A DNA stretch of 39,027 nucleotides from Oscillospiraceae bacterium (GTDB lineage Bacteria; Bacillota; Clostridia; Oscillospirales; Ruminococcaceae). Positions 36,304 to 39,027 of the stretch are shown here, piece after piece (the first letter of the stretch is position 1; each line of letters opens with the position of its first letter). The notes under the pieces were generated by a model. It did not search any database. It saw only the letters and a list, made by a program, of their open reading frames with translations, and was not told the origin of the DNA. A program made the position numbers and the translations under genes. The stretch lies in contig JAIRZL010000058.1 of assembly GCA_031267245.1 (NCBI GenBank), positions 1-39,027 of the forward strand, read 5' to 3'.

Positions 36304-37558
36304 GAATCACTCCACCCAAATTCAAAAAATCATCAACAAACCCAGGGTAAGACTTCCTCACACAATCAAGCTCATCTATCTCCACCCCTGCTTCACAACC
36401 TAACGCTGCAATGCACACAGACATCGCCACTCTGTGATCACCAAAACTCTTAACAACGCCACCTGGTAGTCTCTTTTGCCCTTCAACAACCAGCACGCCA
36501 TCCACATATCTTATCTTGGCTCCAATTGCCCTCAGATTAGAAATCATCACCGAAATACGGTCGCTCTCTTTGAACCGTAATCGATCAACGTTGCAAATCC
36601 GCAAATGTTGCCCATCCATTAACGCGCCCAAAACCATCAAAATCGGCACCAAATCAGGAACATCTTTGCCATCCAGCTGCCCACCACAGAACTTTCGATC
36701 AAGGCACCAAACTTCCTCGCCGGAGGCTTGCAAGACAACTCCAAGCCGTTGCAATAACAAAAGGATCGTGCTGTCACCTTGGATTGAATCGCGGGCAAGC
36801 CGCACCGTTATATCTGCACCCAAAGCAGCTGCAACAAGCCAAAACGCAGCCGCAGAAAAATCCTTTTCCACGACGAATTCCGCAGGCGCTTGGTATCCTG
36901 CCGCTGGTATACACACAACGCCGCTATCTGTAACCTGCACCGGCACACCAAAGCACGCCATAACCTTTGCTGTTAGCCGAATGTAAGGAAAAGATTCTTG
37001 ATCTTGGCTAATTTCCAACCGGCCGCTGCAACCAACCAATGGCAGCGCCATCATCAATCCGCTAATAAATTGCGAAGTCGTTTGGCTAGCTATTCTATAG
37101 TCGCCGCCAGCCAATCTCCCAGATGTAAAGATGCTATTGCCGTGAACATTGCAGGTGATACCCCACTCTTGCAATTCTTCAATATCTTTGCTGCATAATC
37201 TGCTAAGAAACTGCTTTTCTCCGCTAAACTCCGCATTTAATCCTAACGCGGCAAAAATACCTGTAAAGAATCGAAACGTGCTGCCAGACTTAATGTTTTT
37301 AATCTCCACGCGCTTCTTTTTCACCCAGCCACTTATAGGATGCACAAAAAACGCATTGCCGTGGATTTCAACCGTTGCGCCCAACGCTTCTAAAACAGCA
37401 ATTGTGGCTTCCACATCGCCACACAGATTAACCCCAACAACTCGACAACAACGAGAAGAAAACCCAGCCATAATTAACGCGCGGTGCAGAATACTCTTCG
37501 ACGAAGGGACCTCAACGGTGCCCCGCAACGGGTTATTCCCAACAAATATCTTTGCCAT
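36293..37558 (-). CDS. aroA: EPSP synthase (3-phosphoshikimate 1-carboxyvinyltransferase)
   Basis: 421 aa from ATG 37558; no strong ribosome site is visible. Opening PSSKSILHRALIMAGFS binds phosphate and PEP. SGSTFRFFTGIFAALG replaces the common NAGTAxR loop, a shorter, divergent form. RLTAKVMACFG, KDFSAAAFWLVAAALGADI, DVPDLVPILMVLGAL and KESDRISVMISNLRAIGA are intact. Catalyses the sixth shikimate step. Translationally linked to aroC. Confidence 0.93.
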   Translation of the reverse strand: MAKIFVGNNPLRGTVEVPSSKSILHRALIMAGFSSRCCRVVGVNLCGDVEATIAVLEALGATVEIHGNAFFVHPISGWVKKKRVEIKNIKSGSTFRFFTGIFAALGLNAEFSGEKQFLSRLCSKDIEELQEWGITCNVHGNSIFTSGRLAGGDYRIASQTTSQFISGLMMALPLVGCSGRLEISQDQESFPYIRLTAKVMACFGVPVQVTDSGVVCIPAAGYQAPAEFVVEKDFSAAAFWLVAAALGADITVRLARDSIQGDSTILLLLQRLGVVLQASGEEVWCLDRKFCGGQLDGKDVPDLVPILMVLGALMDGQHLRICNVDRLRFKESDRISVMISNLRAIGAKIRYVDGVLVVEGQKRLPGGVVKSFGDHRVAMSVCIAALGCEAGVEIDELDCVRKSYPGFVDDFLNLGGVIRGI

Positions 37559-37843
37559 CAAATTCGCTCAAAACCTCTTATTACTCCGCAAACAACCAAA
37601 GAACCACCGCAACGCAATTTCCCACCGCCAGCCTCCCAAAAAACGAGGCATATGCCGCACAAAACTTCCCGTTCTCACGTACTTTTTATTCGGAAGAATC
37701 GCTTTTTTGAACCTCACAAAAACCACCCACCGAGTTAGGCACCACCAAAGCGTATATTGCATCTACTGTAATGAGCCTTCCTCTTCCACAAAAAATTGGC
37801 TCCATCGATCCCAAATCGCAGCCACACAAAGCAAGAACAAAAC
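37559..37843. other. Intergenic region upstream of aroA
   Basis: 285 bp with no supported gene. A 64-codon minus-strand frame is Trp- and Phe-rich and has no ribosome site. No clear promoter for aroA was found. Confidence 0.4.
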
Positions 37844-37928
37844 TGGTGTGGGTAACAGGACTTGAACCTGCACGATTTTACTCACTAGCTCCTGAAGCTA
37901 GCGCGTCTGCCTATTCCGCCATACCCAC
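37844..37928 (-). tRNA. tRNA-Leu (anticodon CAG)
   Basis: 85 nt including the encoded CCA. The acceptor stem GTGGGTA pairs with TACCCAC, followed by A-CCA. The anticodon stem CTAGC/GCTAG encloses the loop TTCAGGA with anticodon CAG. The variable arm is long (class II). The T arm is GCAGG-TTCAAGT-CCTGT, with one G-T pair. Reads CUG leucine codons. Confidence 0.95.
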
Positions 37929-38364
37929 CCAAAGCCAGCATCATAACGAGACCTTCCTAAATTATACTGCCGGCAGCCGTTGCCGTCAACCAGCAAAGCG
38001 TGCAGCGCAGCAGTAGCCATGTTTCTCGGAACTGTTTTGGCCCAGGCGACCAGCAAACTAACAACAGAGGACGCAGCCGTCCTTTGCCAAACATATTACT
38101 ACTTTGCCAGAAGGGCATTTAAGAAACTGCGGGGACCACAGATTACAAATGGTAGCACACATTTGGCAACAACATAGATGGAAAGTATTATTTTTGCCAT
38201 CTTTGCCATTCTTGGTGACACCTTAATCATATGGTCCCCAATTAATCCCGTTAGCAGCGCTGCTCAATACAATCAAATCACTTAAGAAATGATGTACGAA
38301 TAGCACGAAAATTGAAAATGTGAGAAACTATTGCAAATTGCTTCATGGACTAGTTATTCGCACC
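37929..38364. other. 436-bp intergenic region
   Basis: A + frame at 37980-38177 has a hydrophobic start but no ribosome site and is not called. There are repeated TTTGCCAT motifs near 38200 and the palindrome AGCAGCGCTGCT near 38256. Nothing else is recognised. Confidence 0.4.
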
Positions 38365-38700
38365 CTATCTCCCGAAAAAGGAAGCAAAAAAACGACAGGT
38401 GCGACCCCACACTGTCTGCTGCCGACGTGCCTCCTCCTGCTGCTGGCGGTCCAATTCGTTTAGGACTCTCAGCACTTGCAGCGCGCTGGTTTGCCTTACT
38501 TCTGCTACTTCCTGGCTCGAAAGGCCTCTCTGCACACAAAGCTCTACAGCTCTATTAGTTGATTCTCTCACCACTCTACGCAGCTCATCATATTTGGCCT
38601 GCACAGCCTGCCTAGGCCCAACAGCAGAAGCTGCGGAAACAACGCTAGCAAAGCTAACAGCCAATGCCAAAACTTTTTTACCGTTTCTTTTCATGTTCAT
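38365..38700 (-). CDS. Small secreted coiled-coil protein
   Basis: 111 aa from ATG 38700, with AAGGAG eight bases upstream (38714-38709) in the same AAGGAGAAAAGAACA context as gene C. A Sec signal peptide (KRNGKKVLALAVSFASVVSAASA) is cleaved probably after ASA. The mature part of about 85 residues is one charged helix or coiled coil (AVQAKYDELRRVVREST..., ELDRQQQEEARRQQ) and ends in VWGRTCRFFASFFGR, an amphipathic tail. The tail is repeated in the two neighbours to the right, so this is a tandem family. Function is unknown. Confidence 0.7.
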   Translation of the reverse strand: MNMKRNGKKVLALAVSFASVVSAASAVGPRQAVQAKYDELRRVVRESTNRAVELCVQRGLSSQEVAEVRQTSALQVLRVLNELDRQQQEEARRQQTVWGRTCRFFASFFGR

Positions 38701-38769
38701 GTTCTTTTCTCCTTATTTTAATTGCCCTATTTTAATGGGCCATTAGATTAATTATTCCTAAGCGGCTTC

Positions 38770-38958
38770 TCATCTACCGGTAAGAGAAGAGCAAGCAGCC
38801 TTGAAGCGAAACCAGAGTGACTGCCGCTCCTGCTCTGCTTTGCGTTCCTGGGCTACACGGAGGCGCTCTTGCCGCGCCGACTCACTCTCAGCAACCAGCG
38901 TGACGCGTACTCTAACTGCTGTCAAGCATCGCATCCCTAATGATAAGTCACATAACAT
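38770..38958 (-). pseudogene. Truncated paralogue of the small coiled-coil protein
   Basis: The last 40 or so residues (ESARQERLRVAQERKAEQE, then QSLWFRFKAACSSLTGR) match the helix and tail of the protein at 38365-38700. There is no signal peptide, and neither ATG (38958, 38934) has a well-placed ribosome site. The frame begins inside the end of the next copy. Probably a 5'-deleted relic, though a short functional protein is possible. Confidence 0.45.
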
Positions 38959-39027
38959 TCTCCAAGGAAGGCGGCAATTAACCGATTCTTGATCCGCAAC
39001 AAAACGGAACGCTCCTCAGCTTCCTCG
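38937..39027 (-). CDS. C-terminus of a third paralogue (start outside window)
   Basis: From the right edge to TAG at 38937 one frame reads EEAEERSVLLRIKNRLIAAFLGE and then seven more residues. This matches the EEARRQQTVWGRTCRFFASFFGR tail of the 111-aa protein. Only 29 codons are visible. Confidence 0.4.
   Translation of the reverse strand, partial: EEAEERSVLLRIKNRLIAAFLGECYVTYH

Noticed and set aside
37980-38177. Possible small secreted protein on the plus strand
   Set aside because: It has a hydrophobic start and a basic tail, but the TTG lacks a ribosome site and nothing supports expression.

Overview
The window looks like a piece of a Gram-positive, Clostridia-type chromosome. Supporting signs are purine-rich Shine-Dalgarno sites, sigma-A type promoters, TTG/GTG starts, a tRNA with encoded CCA, RF1 with a PET tripeptide, ThyX, an M18 aminopeptidase, a membrane-anchored propeller protein of the kind found in Clostridia, and a phage protease/capsid pair of a type common in Clostridia. 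Wide decayed stretches beside intact housekeeping operons suggest a host-associated or reducing genome. The genus cannot be told from the sequence alone.

Left third (1-14 kb), accessory. Four large + strand genes of one unrecognised protein family occupy 1-9.2 kb: A (cut by the left edge), B (845 aa), C (516 aa) and D (about 538 aa). They share N- and C-terminal coiled coils around one (C, D) or two (A, B) copies of an alpha-helical unit carrying a motif like LCLAxDxxxxxxxGR. The spacers between them, and a graveyard at 10.5-13.5 kb, hold decayed copies of related sequence, including 33-34 bp exact direct repeats. Two minus-strand genes with their own promoters and terminators sit within this region: a secreted protein with two beta repeats (9.3-10.3 kb) and a 75-aa peptide with a double-glycine leader (12.4-12.6 kb).

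14.1-16.2 kb: a phage-type prohead protease and major capsid protein, alone, closed by a strong terminator. No terminase, portal, tail or integrase gene is present.

16.7-20.5 kb: a membrane-anchored propeller protein (minus) and a three-gene polar amino acid ABC transporter (plus) with a clear sigma-A promoter.

20.6-25.3 kb (minus): 5-FCL - mltG - ddl - relic - murI, a peptidoglycan-centred operon with a promoter at 25.23 kb. MurI appears to start at AUU or to carry a one-base frameshift. 25.3-33.9 kb (minus): valS - thyX - prfA - sua5 - M18 aminopeptidase - tmk - pfpI, closely packed, with a promoter upstream of valS. 34.0-37.6 kb (minus): aroA - aroC - alpha/beta hydrolase. Then come a tRNA-Leu(CAG) and, at the right edge, a tandem set of small paralogues, one with a signal peptide and a coiled coil.

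The most unusual content is the modular coiled-coil family with its relics, the orphan capsid/protease pair and the double-glycine peptide, all within 16 kb. No functional link between them is demonstrated.
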